Shown in pieces: positions 24,426 through 33,158 of a stretch of DNA of 64,000 nt. Below the pieces are notes generated by a model. The model searched no databases, was not told the origin of the DNA, and saw only the letters and a list, made by a program, of their open reading frames with translations. Made by a program: the position numbers and the translations under genes. This stretch comes from Pirellulales bacterium (GTDB taxonomy: Bacteria; Planctomycetota; Planctomycetia; Pirellulales; JALHPA01), in contig JANRLT010000039.1 of assembly GCA_033762255.1 (NCBI GenBank), positions 1 through 64,000 of the forward strand, written 5' to 3'. How positions within the stretch are numbered: the first letter of the stretch is position 1; every line of letters begins with the position of its first letter.

Positions 24426-27400
24426 ATGAGCCATCGCACGCCATCGCTGACAGGCTGGATTCTTTTGCAAAGCCTGTGCTGTCTGCTGCTCTGTGGCGAC
24501 AGTCAGGCCCAGGCGGAAGATTCAGCCACGCCCCCGGCCGCGGCCGTTTCTAATGTCCCGGCCACTCCACCGGCCGCAGTAGCCGCTGGAAATGCTTCGC
24601 AGGCGATTAGTTATTATCGCCAGATTCGGCCGATTTTTCAGGCTCATTGCCAGGGTTGTCACCAGCCAGCCAAAGCCGGCGGCAAATATGTCATGACGGA
24701 GTTCTCCCAACTGCTGGCCGGGGGGGAGTCAGGCTCGGCGGCGATTGTGGCGGGCCAACCCGACCAAAGCGCGCTGCTCGAACAAATCACCCCCGTCGAG
24801 GGCAAAGCCGCGATGCCCAAGGATCGTCCGGTGCTGAGCGCGAGTGACATCGAGCTGATCCGCATCTGGATCGCCCAAGGGGCGCAGGATGACTCGGCGG
24901 CTTATGTCGGGCCGCGCTATGATGCCGAACATCCGCCGGTTTATTATCGCCCCGCGCCGATTACCACGCTCGATTTTTCGCCCGATGGCAGCCTCTTGGC
25001 CGTGGCTGGCCTGTACGAAGTGTTGTTGATTGACACGGCCAGTCACAACGTCGTGGCCCGCTTGGTGGGGAAGTCCGAAAGGATCGAATCGGTGCGATTT
25101 TCGCCTGATGGCCAGCGATTGGCGGTGGCGGGGGGAATTCCCGCCGAAGCGGGGGAACTGCAAATTTGGAACGTCCCCGAACGGAAGCAACTCTTGTCGA
25201 TTCCGGCGGGTTTTAATGTCATTTATGGCGTCTGCTGGTCGCCGGATGGGCAAAAAGTCAGTTATGGCTGTGGCACGGCGGACGACAACTCGCTGCGCGC
25301 GGTTGACGCCAATACCGGCAAGGAAATTCTCTTTCAAGGGGCGCATAACGACTGGATTCGCGACACCGCGTTTTCGACGGACGGTTCGCACCTGGTCTCG
25401 GTCTCGCGCGACATGAGCGTCAAACTGACCGAGGTCGCCACGCAGCGCTTTGTGGATAATGTCACCTCCATTACCCCCGGCGCGCTCAAAGGGGGGAATC
25501 AGGCGGTCGCGCGGCATCCCCGACAGGATCATATTGTGGTGGCGGGGGCCGATGGCACGCCCAAGGTGTATCGTCTATACCGCGAGACGGCGCGCATGAT
25601 TGGCGACGACGCGAATCTGGTTTTTGAATTGTTTCCCATGTTGGGGCGGGTTTTTTCGACCCGTTTCAGCCCCGATGGACGACGGATTGTCTGCGGCAGC
25701 GGCCTGGATGGCCGGGGCGAGGTGGCCGTCATGACGTATGAATACGATGGCGATGTCCCCGCCAATATCAAGCAGATCATGGGGAAGGTTCCGGGCGGTC
25801 GCAACGATCCTGAACGCCAGGCGCTAAAAGAATACAAAGACCAGGGGGCCAAGCTGCTCTGGCAGCAAAAGATCGACGAGGCGCCCGTTTACAGCGTTGC
25901 CTGGCATGTCGGAAATCAAATCGTGGCCGCTGGCTGCGGCGATGGCACGGTAAGATTGCTCGATGCCAACACCGGCTCGCCTATCAAACAATTCGTCCCC
26001 GTCGCCGCATTTATCAATCCCAACGCCACGGCGGTCAAACGTCCGGCGGTGGCAAAACGTCCTGAAGAACCTGTCACCCCACGCCCGCTACCCGACAATG
26101 CCCAGGTGGCCCGCGTGGTCGTGCATCCCGCCAGCATCCAGTTTGCGGACCGGTTGGACTATGCCCAGTTGCTGGTGACGGCGGAATTAGCCACTGGGGA
26201 GCAACTTGACATCACGCGGTTGGTCACGCCCGTATTGACCGGCAACGTGGCCGTCGTTTCGCCCGGTGGTCTGGTGCAGCCCGTGACGAATGGCGCGGGT
26301 GAACTCCAACTTAACTGGCAGGGTCAAAGTGTCAGCGTGCCGATCCAGGTTAGCGGCATGGACCAGCATCATCCGCGCGAGTTTGTGCGCGACGTAGCGC
26401 CTGTGTTGTCACGCATGGGCTGTAACGCCGGGACGTGTCACGGTTCTGCCCAGGGGCGGATCGGCTTTAAGCTTAGTCTGCGCGGGTACGATCCGATTTT
26501 TGATGTGCGGGCGTTAACAGACGATTTGGCGGGTCGACGGGCAAATCCCGCGGCGCCCGAGCGCAGCCTGTTCTTATTAAAGGCCACCGCGGGCGTGCCG
26601 CATGCCGGGGGACAACTGACGCGCGAGGATGAAAGCTACCACGAAGTGCTGCTCGATTGGATTCGGGATGGGGCAAAATTTGATCCCGCCGCACCGCGCG
26701 TGACGAAACTAGAACTCCTTCCACAAAATCCGGTGATCTCCCGCCTGGGCGATCAACAACAAATGGTGGTGCTGGCCACGTATTCCGACGGCCGCGTGCG
26801 CGATGTCACACGCGAGGCATTTTTGGAAAGCGCCAATACCGAGGTCGGGACCGTTTCGCGCATGGGCCTGGTAACCGCCGAACGCCGCGGCGAGGCCGCG
26901 CTGCTGGCCCGCTTTGAAGGAGCCTACGCCGCCACCACCGCTACCGTCATGGGGGACCGCGAGGGATTTGTCTGGGTGGAACCCCCAACCTGGGGCAAGA
27001 TTGATGAATTGGTAGCGAGGAAGTGGCAACGAATGAAGATTCTACCCTCGGATTTGGCCGGTGACGCCGAGTTTTTGCGCCGCGTCTATCTCGACTTGAC
27101 GGGACTTCCCCCCACGGCCGCGCAAGTGCGCGAGTTTTTGGCGGATACCCGCGACACGCGGGTTAAACGTGACGAAGTGGTCGACCGCCTGGTTGGCAGT
27201 CCGGCATATGTCGAGTATTGGACCAACAAATGGGCGGATCTGCTGCAAGTCAATCGCAAATTTTTAGGCCCCGAGGGAGCCAAATCATACCGCCGCTGGA
27301 TTTATGAACAACTGGAAAAGAACACCCCGTATGACCAGTTTGTGCGCTCCATCCTGACCGCCAGCGGCTCAAATCGCGAACATCCCGCCGCATCCTATTA

Positions 27401-29603
27401 TAAGATTTTGCGGGAACCGACAGCCATCATGGAAAACACCACGCACTTATTCTTAGGCGTGCGGTTTAATTGCAATAAGTGCCACGATCATCCGTTTGAA
27501 CGCTGGACCCAGGACCAGTACTTTCAAACCGCGGCTTATTTCGCCCAGGTGGGGCTGGACGCCGATCCCGCCAGCAAAGACCAGCGCATTGGCGGCAGCG
27601 ATGTCGAAGGGGCCAAGCCCCTCTACGAGATTATCCTCGACCGTCCACAAGGGGATCTTAAGCATGATCGGACCGGCCAGACCGCCGCGCCGCAATTTCC
27701 GTATGCTTGCCAGCATCCCGCCCCCTCGTCAGACACCCGCCGCGAGCAGCTCTCGGCCTGGATGACGTCCCCCGACAACCAGTATTTTGCCCGCAGTTAT
27801 GTTAATCGGCTCTGGGGCTATCAATTTGGCGCGGGGATCATGGAACCGATCGACGACTTGCGCGCCGGCAATCCCCCCAGCAATCCCGAGTTGCTGGATT
27901 ACCTGACCCAAGAATTCATCGCCAGCGGCTTTGACGTGCGGCACATGCACAAGCTGATTTCCAAGTCGCGGACTTATCAATTGTCGTTTGCCGCCAATCA
28001 ATGGAACGAGGATGACAAGCTCAATTACTCGCACGCCACCCCCCGCCGTTTGCCCGCCGAAGTCCTGTTTGACACGGTTTATAGCGCCCTGGGGACCAAA
28101 TCCAACTTTCCCGGCGCCGAGCCGGGGATTCGCGCCGCCGCGCTGCCGGATTCGGGGATAGAGCTGCCCGGTGGATTCTTGTCGACGTTTGGCCGGCCGG
28201 TGCGCGAAAGCGCCTGCGAGTGCGAGCGTTCCAGCGGGTTGCAGCTGGGGCCGGTGATCGCGCTGATCAGCGGGCCGACAATTGCGGAGGCCGTCGGTGC
28301 CATCGATAACGACATGGCCAGCTTTGTAAAGGCAGAGCCCGATAATCGCAAGCTTGTGGATGAGTTGTTTGTCCGGCTATTAAACCGTCCCGCCACCGAG
28401 TCCGAGATTGCCGCCAGTCTGGGACTCTTGGATCAAATTCCCGCCGAGCATGAAAAGCTGCTGGCCCAACTGGCCGCCAAGGAGGCGGAAATCGCCCCGA
28501 TCCGCGCCCAACAAGAAGCGGCTCGTGCCGCCGAAATTGCCGCCGCCAAGCAGGAATTATCCGCCCACGAGGCGGAGATCGCCCCGCGCGTGGCCCAGCA
28601 AGAACAAGAGCGCGCCACGCTCATTGCCACCAACGAGGCCGCCCTCAAGCAGTATAATGATTCCTTACCCGCCCAACAGGCCGCCTGGGAACAAGGGCAA
28701 CTGACCGGTCCCGAGTGGTTCACGCTGCTGCCAGCCAAGGTTACTCCCCCCGGTGGTTACACTTCGGTCGTGTTGGCGGACCGCTCTGTCCTGTCTAAGG
28801 GGGCCGGCAAGGGAGTGACCACCGTCGAACTGGCGACCGATTTAACGGGGATAACCGGCTTGCGGCTGGAAGCGCTCTCCGACGAAAGTTTGCCCCATAA
28901 AGGTCCTGGCCTGGCGGCGGATGGAAATTTTGTCGTTAATGAGCTCGAACTATTTCTGGTTGGCCCGGATGGCGCCACCTCCACCAAGGTGCCGCTGCAC
29001 AACGCCCAGGCGGACTTTAGCCAGAATGGTTTTGAAGTCGCCAAAGCGATTGACGGCGACCAAAACGAAGGGAACGGCTGGGCCGTGCATCCGCAAATTG
29101 GCCGCACGCATTGGGCGGTGTTTGCGCTCAAAGAACCCTTGGCCGGCGCTGGCACCAAAAAACTCACGCTAAAAATCACACATAACTACAGCACCAATTT
29201 TCTCTTAGGCAGGTTCCGTATTTCGGCCACGACCGCGGCGGGCACGCTTCCCCTGGGCCTATCCGAGGAACTCTCCGCGGCCCTGCGCACGGAACCGGCC
29301 CAACGCGGTCCCCTGGGCGAACAACTTACGGCCATGTTTCGCGCCCTTGATCCAGAATTTCAAAAACTGCAACAGGCATTAACCGCCAGCCAGCAACCGC
29401 TGCCGGTCGATCCCAAATTGGCCGAATTGCGCAAAAAAGTCGAATCCCTAGAGAGCCGGCAAATCCCGCTGGACGGGCGGCTCAAGCAACTGCGCGAAGA
29501 CGCGGCCATGAGCACCGCGCAACTGGCCAACGCCCGACTGGCCTGGGCACAGGATATCGCCTGGGCGTTGATCAACAGTCCGGCGTTTTTGTTCAATCAT
29601 TAA
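24426..29603 (+). CDS. Cytochrome c / WD40 / DUF1549-DUF1553 planctomycete giant protein
   Basis: The 1725-residue exported protein begins with a signal peptide (LTGWILLQSLCCLLLCG). A PSCyt1-type domain follows with one haem site (IFQAHCQGCHQPAKAGGKY). Residues about 165-540 are WD40-like repeats (ITTLDFSPDGSLLAVAGLYE and similar). A second cysteine motif MGCNAGTCHGSAQG is near 660. An Ig-like BIG2 segment precedes DUF1549 (LDLTGLPPTAAQVREFLADT) and DUF1553 (CNKCHDHPFERWTQDQYF, SYVNRLWGYQFGAGIMEPID), then a coiled coil of Ala/Glu/Gln and a C-terminal region. GAGGA lies about 11 nt before the ATG. It forms the usual planctomycete pair with the downstream DUF1501 gene. Function of these pairs is unknown; periplasmic redox or sugar processing has been guessed. 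Confidence 0.9.
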   Translation: MSHRTPSLTGWILLQSLCCLLLCGDSQAQAEDSATPPAAAVSNVPATPPAAVAAGNASQAISYYRQIRPIFQAHCQGCHQPAKAGGKYVMTEFSQLLAGGESGSAAIVAGQPDQSALLEQITPVEGKAAMPKDRPVLSASDIELIRIWIAQGAQDDSAAYVGPRYDAEHPPVYYRPAPITTLDFSPDGSLLAVAGLYEVLLIDTASHNVVARLVGKSERIESVRFSPDGQRLAVAGGIPAEAGELQIWNVPERKQLLSIPAGFNVIYGVCWSPDGQKVSYGCGTADDNSLRAVDANTGKEILFQGAHNDWIRDTAFSTDGSHLVSVSRDMSVKLTEVATQRFVDNVTSITPGALKGGNQAVARHPRQDHIVVAGADGTPKVYRLYRETARMIGDDANLVFELFPMLGRVFSTRFSPDGRRIVCGSGLDGRGEVAVMTYEYDGDVPANIKQIMGKVPGGRNDPERQALKEYKDQGAKLLWQQKIDEAPVYSVAWHVGNQIVAAGCGDGTVRLLDANTGSPIKQFVPVAAFINPNATAVKRPAVAKRPEEPVTPRPLPDNAQVARVVVHPASIQFADRLDYAQLLVTAELATGEQLDITRLVTPVLTGNVAVVSPGGLVQPVTNGAGELQLNWQGQSVSVPIQVSGMDQHHPREFVRDVAPVLSRMGCNAGTCHGSAQGRIGFKLSLRGYDPIFDVRALTDDLAGRRANPAAPERSLFLLKATAGVPHAGGQLTREDESYHEVLLDWIRDGAKFDPAAPRVTKLELLPQNPVISRLGDQQQMVVLATYSDGRVRDVTREAFLESANTEVGTVSRMGLVTAERRGEAALLARFEGAYAATTATVMGDREGFVWVEPPTWGKIDELVARKWQRMKILPSDLAGDAEFLRRVYLDLTGLPPTAAQVREFLADTRDTRVKRDEVVDRLVGSPAYVEYWTNKWADLLQVNRKFLGPEGAKSYRRWIYEQLEKNTPYDQFVRSILTASGSNREHPAASYYKILREPTAIMENTTHLFLGVRFNCNKCHDHPFERWTQDQYFQTAAYFAQVGLDADPASKDQRIGGSDVEGAKPLYEIILDRPQGDLKHDRTGQTAAPQFPYACQHPAPSSDTRREQLSAWMTSPDNQYFARSYVNRLWGYQFGAGIMEPIDDLRAGNPPSNPELLDYLTQEFIASGFDVRHMHKLISKSRTYQLSFAANQWNEDDKLNYSHATPRRLPAEVLFDTVYSALGTKSNFPGAEPGIRAAALPDSGIELPGGFLSTFGRPVRESACECERSSGLQLGPVIALISGPTIAEAVGAIDNDMASFVKAEPDNRKLVDELFVRLLNRPATESEIAASLGLLDQIPAEHEKLLAQLAAKEAEIAPIRAQQEAARAAEIAAAKQELSAHEAEIAPRVAQQEQERATLIATNEAALKQYNDSLPAQQAAWEQGQLTGPEWFTLLPAKVTPPGGYTSVVLADRSVLSKGAGKGVTTVELATDLTGITGLRLEALSDESLPHKGPGLAADGNFVVNELELFLVGPDGATSTKVPLHNAQADFSQNGFEVAKAIDGDQNEGNGWAVHPQIGRTHWAVFALKEPLAGAGTKKLTLKITHNYSTNFLLGRFRISATTAAGTLPLGLSEELSAALRTEPAQRGPLGEQLTAMFRALDPEFQKLQQALTASQQPLPVDPKLAELRKKVESLESRQIPLDGRLKQLREDAAMSTAQLANARLAWAQDIAWALINSPAFLFNH

Positions 29604-29700
29604 CGGACCCGCGATCGAAACGAATTTCCCCATTTAAACCCCGCGCGACCGACGCCGCGCTTTCCGTTCTCCCCTTTTTTACCTAATAAGGATCCCAACC

Positions 29701-31179
29701 ATGCTGGTCATTCCCGGACAACCTGGCAAAGATGTGTGCGATCGCGAGGTGGGACTGAGCCGCCGCGCTCTGCTACGCGTGGGGGGCTCGGCCATGTTGG
29801 GACTAAGCCTGGGACGGGCGTTTGAGTTGCAGGCCTTGGCCGCGACCGCTGCAACCGCCGATGGCAAAGCCCAACCCGGTTGGGGCAAGGCCAAAAGCAT
29901 TATCATGGTCTATCTGCAAGGGGGGCCGAGCCACCTCGATTTATGGGATCCCAAGGAAAACGTTCCCGATAACGTCAAGAGCGCGTTCACGTCGATCCCG
30001 ACCAAGCTGACCGGCGTGCACTTTACCGAAATCCTGCCCAAGCTGGCCGAACTGAACGATAAGTTCACCACGATCCGCTCGATGAGTTACACTCCCAATG
30101 GGCTGTTCAACCACACGGCCGCCATCTATCAAATGATGACCGGCTATACAACCGACCGAGTCAGTCCGTCGGGCCAGTTGGAGCCTCCCAGCCCCAAGGA
30201 CTTTCCGAACTTTGGTTCGCAGATCATCCGCCTGCAGCCGGTCAAGGAACCGATGCTGCCTTTTGTGATGCTCCCCCGTCCACTGCAGGAAAGCAACGTC
30301 ATCGGCAAGGGGGGGACCGCCGGATTTCTGGGCCGCGCGTACGACCCGTACACGCTGTATCCGGACGGCGACGACATGGACCTGAACAAGATGGACAAAA
30401 TCAACATTGACGACCTCAAGCTGCGGCCCGACGTATACGCCAGCCGCCTGGAACGCCGTGCCAAGCTACGCGACGCCATCAACGCCGGCATGCCGGAAAT
30501 CGACAAGGCGGTCAAGGATTATAAGCTAAATTCCTACTACTCCCGGGCGCTCGATCTGGTCATTTCCGGCAATGCCCGCGAGGCGTTCCGCCTGGATGCC
30601 GAAACCGACGCCACGCGCGATTCCTACGGCCGCAACACCTTTGGCCAAAGCTGTCTATTGGCCCGGCGATTGGTCGAGGCTGGCACCCGCGTGGTCGAGG
30701 TCGTGTGGCCCAAGGTGGCCAATTCGGACAATCACTCGTGGGACCATCACGTCGATTTGACCAAGCGGATGAAGACGCAATCCGGGCCGATGCTGGACCA
30801 GGGTTTGTCGGGCCTCTTCGCCGATTTGGATCAGCGCGGCATGCTGGAGGAGACGCTAGTCGTGGTGGTGGGGGAATTTGGCCGCAGTCCGCAGCGCGGC
30901 GTCAGCACCTCGGGCAATGGCAACAGCGCCGACGGGCGCGACCATTGGCCCTATTGCTATACGGCGCTGGTGGCCGGGGCGGGGACCAAGCGGGGCTACG
31001 TCCATGGCAAAAGCGACAAGACCGCTTCGGCCCCGGTGGAGGATCGCGTGCATCCGGGCGAACTGCTGGCGACGATTTACCACGCCTTTGGGATCGACCC
31101 GCACACCATTGTCTATAATCACTTGAACCAACCGCGCGAACTGGTCCCTGCCGCGGCGGTAACGGCGCTGTTTGCGTAG
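29701..31179 (+). CDS. DUF1501 protein with Tat-like signal
   Basis: The 492-residue protein starts with a twin-arginine-like segment ([20 protein letters not shown]) and has the DUF1501 pattern: [60 protein letters not shown] and [14 protein letters not shown] near the C-terminus. The fold belongs to the alkaline-phosphatase/sulfatase superfamily, with metal-ligand-like D and H residues. AAGGA precedes the ATG. It is 97 nt downstream of the DUF1549/DUF1553 gene with a matching orientation, so the pair is probably an operon. Exported, substrate unknown. Confidence 0.9.
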   Translation: MLVIPGQPGKDVCDREVGLSRRALLRVGGSAMLGLSLGRAFELQALAATAATADGKAQPGWGKAKSIIMVYLQGGPSHLDLWDPKENVPDNVKSAFTSIPTKLTGVHFTEILPKLAELNDKFTTIRSMSYTPNGLFNHTAAIYQMMTGYTTDRVSPSGQLEPPSPKDFPNFGSQIIRLQPVKEPMLPFVMLPRPLQESNVIGKGGTAGFLGRAYDPYTLYPDGDDMDLNKMDKINIDDLKLRPDVYASRLERRAKLRDAINAGMPEIDKAVKDYKLNSYYSRALDLVISGNAREAFRLDAETDATRDSYGRNTFGQSCLLARRLVEAGTRVVEVVWPKVANSDNHSWDHHVDLTKRMKTQSGPMLDQGLSGLFADLDQRGMLEETLVVVVGEFGRSPQRGVSTSGNGNSADGRDHWPYCYTALVAGAGTKRGYVHGKSDKTASAPVEDRVHPGELLATIYHAFGIDPHTIVYNHLNQPRELVPAAAVTALFA

Positions 31180-31254
31180 GTGCCTGTGGATAAACTCGCT
31201 GCACGTCGCAGGTTGCCTGGGGTTAAGCCTAGCGAGCTCCCAGCGGGTGAAAAT

Positions 31255-31280
31255 CAGAATGATGAATGATAAGTGCAGAA
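31255..31280. repeat. CAGAATGATGAATG short interspersed repeat
   Basis: The 26-bp word beginning CAGAATGATGAATGATAAGT and ending GCAGAA recurs inverted at 33065-33090 and in a diverged form at 38352-38377. All three are in intergenic sequence. Confidence 0.65.
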
Positions 31281-31297
31281 GGATGAAAGAAAATCTA

Positions 31298-31324
31298 AAA
31301 TTTGAAATCGGTGATTTCAAATTT
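31298..31324. repeat. Perfect 12-bp palindrome
   Basis: AAATTTGAAATC / GATTTCAAATTT with loop GGT. There is no T-run after it in either direction, so it is not a standard terminator; it lies between the DUF1501 gene and the repeat flanking the HNH gene. Confidence 0.75.
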
Positions 31325-31368
31325 GAAGAGGTGGCTAAGGCTGAATGCAGTGCAATAGGCACCTGACC

Positions 31369-31488
31369 TTGTTCCTGTATGCGCAGCAATAGCAGCCCAC
31401 AATGTGGCGCGTAAATCTTTGCAGAATTGCTTTTTTGCCGCTGCTCAGCCAAGGAAAAAATTTCTTGGGCCACCCGCGGGTATGTTAG
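31369..31488 (+). repeat. Direct repeat flanking the HNH gene (left copy)
   Basis: About 115 bp match 32920-33035 in the same orientation, with blocks GCGCAGCA, GCAGAATTGCTTTTTTGCCG, and CCAAGGAAAAAATTTCTTGG (a palindrome). The pair encloses the HNH gene with about 1.4 kb between the copies. The gene-free stretch 31180-31582 holds this copy, the 12-bp palindrome and the short repeat. Confidence 0.75.
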
Positions 31489-31582
31489 CTGTGGCGGTTT
31501 TGTTTGTTACTGATACTGGTTCAAGGAACAAATTCTTTGGGTAGCCGATGAAAAATCTGGACTAATTGCTAAAAAATTTTAG

Positions 31583-32746
31583 TTATAGAGGCTTATCTGA
31601 CTTGCCTAAATTGCACGCCTCGCAAAGGGTCCACAAGTTATCATCTAAGTTTGAACCGCCCACTGCAAGTGCTTGTTTGTGGTCAATATGAAGAACTACG
31701 CCAGATGCCTGAGTTGCACCGCAAATCTGGCAACGGAATCCATCCCGTTTCATCAAATCGTATCTGCGGGATTTTGAAATTCCGTCTCTTGGTGTTGACT
31801 CTGGCAGTATCATTTCGTCTGCTTCCGTTTCTGGTCCCAGATAGCCAGTAGGAACTTCAGCCATACTCAAGCTCTGGATGATTGCACCGCTTCGCATTTT
31901 TATAACTGGTTTCAATCTTCCTTCTCCTGTCCAAAACAAGCAAAAATGCGGGTTTCGCCAATGAGGTGATTTGTCCTTTTCGAATTGCATTTTTTTCCCA
32001 ATGTCAAAACCCCTTCCCATGCGTCGTGAAGCACGGTCTTCAAGCCATCTTTTAACTTCCTCTTCTTCAGTTTGATCATACTTTGCTTGATCCTTTGACA
32101 GGACAATCGGCGTGACAAGATCCTCACCGCGCGCTAATAACGATACGAATAAAACTAGCCTCATCATTAGTGCTTTTGCAGCTTCAAGTTCAAAAGTTGC
32201 GTTAGATTTCTCATCCCATTGATCAACCCTTGGCTTTATTTTCGAGGATTTCTCGATAAAGCTTTCTGCCGACTCTTCCAGTTCATAGGAGCCGCAAAAA
32301 AAAAAGTGTTTTTCAGTATCTGCAAGCCAGCAATCAACAATCATAATTTTAAGCTCCTCGTCAATTTGCACAAGTGCTGTCCCTACTGTATATGGTTCGT
32401 GGCCTTTCGGAAAGCGAAGTAACACCGTGGCGAAGGGTAGTTCAATTGACTTCATCGCAAGGTCGAGTCGAACAGTCTTCGCAAGCGAAATAGCAACAGG
32501 CCAAAAATTGTAGTACGGTCGATTTTCGTCAACCCATTCCTGCTCGGCGCTCGCAAAATGATAGGAAAGATCAAAATTATCAGAAAGTATTTTCTGACCC
32601 TTTTCCATTGCGTTAACAAAGTTGTTTATTATTTTTTCACGAAACTCTGCCGACTTAATGCCAGTCAGGTGAATTCGATTACCATTGCCTCCCTTATTTT
32701 GGCGCAAGTATCTATTCTTGACAGTTATGTACTGGTGAAATTGCAT
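31583..32746 (-). CDS. HNH endonuclease-domain protein
   Basis: A 387-residue protein whose last 60 residues are an HNH nuclease with zinc-ribbon cysteines: GFRCQICGATQASGVV, LHIDHKQALAVGGSNLDDNL and WTLCEACNLGKSDKPL. The remaining 325 residues are not recognised; they contain aromatic and charged segments and no clear Walker or methyltransferase motif. Codon use is more AT-rich than neighbours (many Lys, Ile, Asn and Glu codons). A restriction or defence function is possible. The gene is flanked by direct repeats at 31369-31488 and 32920-33035, a sign of acquisition as a unit. Confidence 0.8.
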   Translation of the reverse strand: MQFHQYITVKNRYLRQNKGGNGNRIHLTGIKSAEFREKIINNFVNAMEKGQKILSDNFDLSYHFASAEQEWVDENRPYYNFWPVAISLAKTVRLDLAMKSIELPFATVLLRFPKGHEPYTVGTALVQIDEELKIMIVDCWLADTEKHFFFCGSYELEESAESFIEKSSKIKPRVDQWDEKSNATFELEAAKALMMRLVLFVSLLARGEDLVTPIVLSKDQAKYDQTEEEEVKRWLEDRASRRMGRGFDIGKKMQFEKDKSPHWRNPHFCLFWTGEGRLKPVIKMRSGAIIQSLSMAEVPTGYLGPETEADEMILPESTPRDGISKSRRYDLMKRDGFRCQICGATQASGVVLHIDHKQALAVGGSNLDDNLWTLCEACNLGKSDKPL

Positions 32747-32919
32747 ATAAGTATCCGATCTTCAAATGCCTTAAACCGGAATTCAATTGCTAAATTCAAA
32801 ATACACTTAATATTCCGACTATGCCATCATTAGCTCTGAAAAACAGTGGACCGTGAGCAGCCATTAACCATTACTGCTAGCGGGTAGCTCAGCTAAATCG
32901 CCAACTAGCTAGCACCGCA

Positions 32920-33035
32920 ACTTATTCCAGTGTGCGCAGCATAAGCGGCCCACAAAGCGGTATGTAAACCCTTTGCAGAACTGCTTTTTTGCCGCTACGA
33001 GGCCCAGGAAAAAATTTCCTGAGCCACCTGCAGAA
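32920..33035 (+). repeat. Direct repeat flanking the HNH gene (right copy)
   Basis: Matches the left copy (31369-31488): TGTGCGCAGCA, GCAGAACTGCTTTTTTGCCG and the palindrome CAGGAAAAAATTTCCTG. With the inverted short repeat at 33065-33090 it fills most of 32747-33158. Confidence 0.75.
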
Positions 33036-33158
33036 TAGATAGTGCCGGAACTTTTGGTATTCAATTCTGCATTTTTCATTCATCATTCTGCATTCAATTG
33101 GGTGTCTGGGGGCGAGCCTCAGCCACCCATTGCTAATTTGTAATTTGTATTTGACTCC

